Shown here piece after piece: positions 62,385-64,000 of a stretch of 64,000 nucleotides of DNA. This DNA comes from Bdellovibrionota bacterium (GTDB lineage Bacteria > Bdellovibrionota > Bdellovibrionia > Bdellovibrionales > Bdellovibrionaceae). The notes under the pieces are model-generated. The model searched no databases and was not told the DNA's origin. It was given only the letters and a program-made list of their open reading frames with translations. Location: NCBI GenBank assembly GCA_963170155.1, contig CAUJGP010000014.1:52801-116800 (forward strand), in the 5' to 3' direction. Position 1 is the stretch's first letter. Each line of letters opens with the position of its first letter. The translations under genes and the position numbers were made by a program.

Positions 62385-63797
62385 CTAATAATGGTACCTC
62401 TTATTTTGTAAAACAGATTCCGGATCCAGACACTTTTCAATCTGTGAAACCCGCTTAAAATGCTTGGGCAATAATTTCTGATGCAAAATTGGAAATGATT
62501 GAATGGGAAATCGATAGGGTATGAATCCCAACTCTTTCATCTCAACTAAAAGCTCATTATACCAATTCCAAAATAAAGTCTTTTTTTCTTTTTCATAAGC
62601 CAAACAAATCACTAAAGCCATGCACCGTGAGTTTAATGTCGTCCATGTTTTTGCGCGAAACTCACAGAAGGCAGAACGTTCTTTGCTTTCCAACCATTGA
62701 ATGAGTTTGTTAAAACACTCATACTTCATCGGACACAAAGGACTCAGCCATGCAATGTCCTTATCATAATTACCCATATCAAAGGGATTTTTTTTATTGG
62801 GGTAACTTCTATTATCTAAAATATGATAACCAATTTCACTGGTCCATCCGTCAACCATCCTCTGATATTCAGTCAATGCCGCAATTTTTTGTTTAAGATC
62901 AATAAAAAATGATTTCGGAAAAAAGAATAAAAATTTATTAAGGATAGAGAGCCGTCCTTCGTTCACTAAAAAATGCCATTCTGCTTTTTTAGCCAAACGA
63001 CCTTTAATAACCTTTCGAATAGCATTTCTTGTGCCTGCAATTGAATAAAATCCGATAAATATAAACCATTGTTTCTCTCCAAGAGAGGACTTATCAAAAC
63101 TTTTTTGAATCTGTTGTGAATCAAATATTTTTATACTGGATAAATGACTCGTTAACTCAAAATGAAGTTCCCTGATGTTTTCAATGAATTCCTTCATTTT
63201 TAAATCATCAACTTTAAAAATTAAAGTATCACTGTATGGAAGTTTTTTCACTAATTGCAAACTCACTCGAGTGATAACAATCCAAGAACTTTGTGAAATC
63301 AATTTATCGGTACAAAGACCAACTCCCCAAGGAAAAACCTTACTTAACTCTTCACTAACCTCGCTTAAAGGACTTTGATAAATTTCTCCATTAGCTAAAA
63401 TACCTCTAATATTTACAATGGCGCTAGCATGGTCACTGATTGGAGATATACCAAAACCTCTTTCTAATGCATTTCCTAAAAGACTCCCTCTCGATCCGGC
63501 ACCTGTATTAGGAACGAAATAAGGATAGTTATTTTGCATAAGATATTCTTCCAACTGTCCCTGAGTCACTCCTGGTTCAATATCAATAATCCCTAGTTCT
63601 TCATCAAAGGAAATAATTTTATTCATTTTCTCTAAACTGACCACGGAAGACTGCAAATCAACGGGAGTGGATCCTCCATATCCCCAATTTCGACCACAGC
63701 TATACACAAATAATGTTTTTTCTACGGCCTTAGTCTTTTCTAAATAATCTAAAATTTCTTTTTCTGAAGTAAGATACTTGGGTTCATACGCTAACAA
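62385..63797 (-). CDS. FAD-linked oxidase of the VAO/PCMH family
   Basis: This is a 470-residue flavoprotein. The FAD-binding domain has FVYSCGRNWGYGGSTPV, IIDIEPGVTQGQLEEYL and FVPNTGAGSRGSLLGNAL; the tail closes CLDPESVLQNKRY. The family (vanillyl-alcohol oxidase, p-cresol methylhydroxylase and relatives) oxidises phenols, sugars or alcohols. No signal peptide is present, and no cytochrome partner is adjacent. The start is TTG 63797 after AAAGGAGA. The substrate is unknown. Confidence 0.8.
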   Translation of the reverse strand: MLAYEPKYLTSEKEILDYLEKTKAVEKTLFVYSCGRNWGYGGSTPVDLQSSVVSLEKMNKIISFDEELGIIDIEPGVTQGQLEEYLMQNNYPYFVPNTGAGSRGSLLGNALERGFGISPISDHASAIVNIRGILANGEIYQSPLSEVSEELSKVFPWGVGLCTDKLISQSSWIVITRVSLQLVKKLPYSDTLIFKVDDLKMKEFIENIRELHFELTSHLSSIKIFDSQQIQKSFDKSSLGEKQWFIFIGFYSIAGTRNAIRKVIKGRLAKKAEWHFLVNEGRLSILNKFLFFFPKSFFIDLKQKIAALTEYQRMVDGWTSEIGYHILDNRSYPNKKNPFDMGNYDKDIAWLSPLCPMKYECFNKLIQWLESKERSAFCEFRAKTWTTLNSRCMALVICLAYEKEKKTLFWNWYNELLVEMKELGFIPYRFPIQSFPILHQKLLPKHFKRVSQIEKCLDPESVLQNKRYHY

Positions 63798-63912
63798 AGA
63801 TTGTCTCCTTTAATCTCATATTTATAGAAATATGAAAATATTGATAATTAAAAAGTATTTATATAGAGTCAGTTCGGAGATTTAATTTGAAAATCAGTTC
63901 ATTTTCTTGAGC

Positions 63913-63955
63913 TGTCCACAGGATTTATTTATTTTTACCGAGTATCTGTGGATAA
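63913..63955. promoter_or_regulatory. Two DnaA-box-like sites at the right edge
   Basis: TGTGGATAA (63947-63955) is the exact reverse of the DnaA box TTATCCACA. TGTCCACA (63913-63920) is a second near-match in the opposite orientation. An AT-rich spacer lies between. An origin or a dnaA-regulated promoter may lie just beyond the window. Confidence 0.35.
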
Positions 63956-64000
63956 CTTCCTGGTTGATCTAGCTTAGTGCTACTATTTTTGTTTAACATC

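Noticed and set aside
1..64000. CRISPR arrays, insertion sequences, prophage and rRNA genes.
   Set aside because: No regularly spaced repeats, transposase or integrase motifs, phage structural genes or rRNA sequences were seen.

Overview
The window looks like an ordinary chromosomal segment of a flagellated Gram-negative bacterium. It is AT-rich (about 40% GC by eye) and packed with secreted proteins, lipoproteins and outer-membrane proteins. The protein flavour suggests Bdellovibrionota or a close relative: a GYF-domain TPR protein, many signal-peptide proteins of unknown family, PilZ, PspC and polyglutamate genes. This placement is inference from style, not from a marker-gene comparison. 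I saw no rRNA, tRNA, CRISPR array, insertion sequence or prophage.

Layout. 1-4722 (minus): the start of a flagellin gene, an LpxH-like phosphoesterase, then ftsZ, ftsA and ftsQ, with no mur genes before ftsQ. 4888-9522: a secreted protein, a NodIJ-type ABC exporter, a rhomboid protease and a secreted protein. 9641-15396: a possible decayed TonB-like ORF, a large GYF-TPR membrane protein, a small membrane protein, serS and a small secreted protein. 15500-19621: the most unusual locus, a SulP anion transporter fused to a Cam-type gamma-carbonic anhydrase, followed by two SPFH (stomatin/prohibitin-like) genes and preceded by a Fur-box-like palindrome. 19652-23327 (minus): doxX-thiB-thiP-thiQ, a thiamine ABC transporter. 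23328-24077: a gene-poor, hairpin-rich stretch with one 43-residue hydrophobic ORF. 24078-28801: a secreted zincin-like protein, nth with ferredoxin, a GNAT acetyltransferase coupled to a lipoprotein, and a hexapeptide acyltransferase. 28825-31845 (minus): three secreted proteins in an overlapping operon. 32021-35788 (minus): a YejABE-type peptide transporter without an ATPase. 36030-40292: agmatinase-family enzyme, PilZ protein, DUF456 and small membrane proteins. 40294-43229 (minus): pgsB-pgsC-pgsW for poly-gamma-glutamate. 43561-47223: a secreted protein and a 952-residue BNR/Asp-box lipoprotein. 47259-50568 (minus): PspC, ribD and homogentisate dioxygenase. 50929-55380: a HAD-type 5'-nucleotidase, then rplU, rpmA, obgE and a nadD-rsfS fusion. 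55373-63797: an alpha/beta hydrolase, a small secreted protein behind a sigma-54-like promoter, a CheY-like regulator with a small partner, two barrel-like proteins, an unknown secreted protein and a VAO-family flavoprotein. The right edge has two DnaA-box-like sites.

How genes work together. FtsQ, FtsA and FtsZ form the division module. ThiB, ThiP and ThiQ form one importer. PgsB, PgsC and PgsW make a surface polymer. RplU, RpmA, ObgE and RsfS all act on the large ribosomal subunit, and RsfS is joined here to NAD synthesis. The SulP-Cam protein with two membrane SPFH proteins could form a bicarbonate transport-and-hydration complex on a scaffold. This is the best candidate for an undescribed system in the window.
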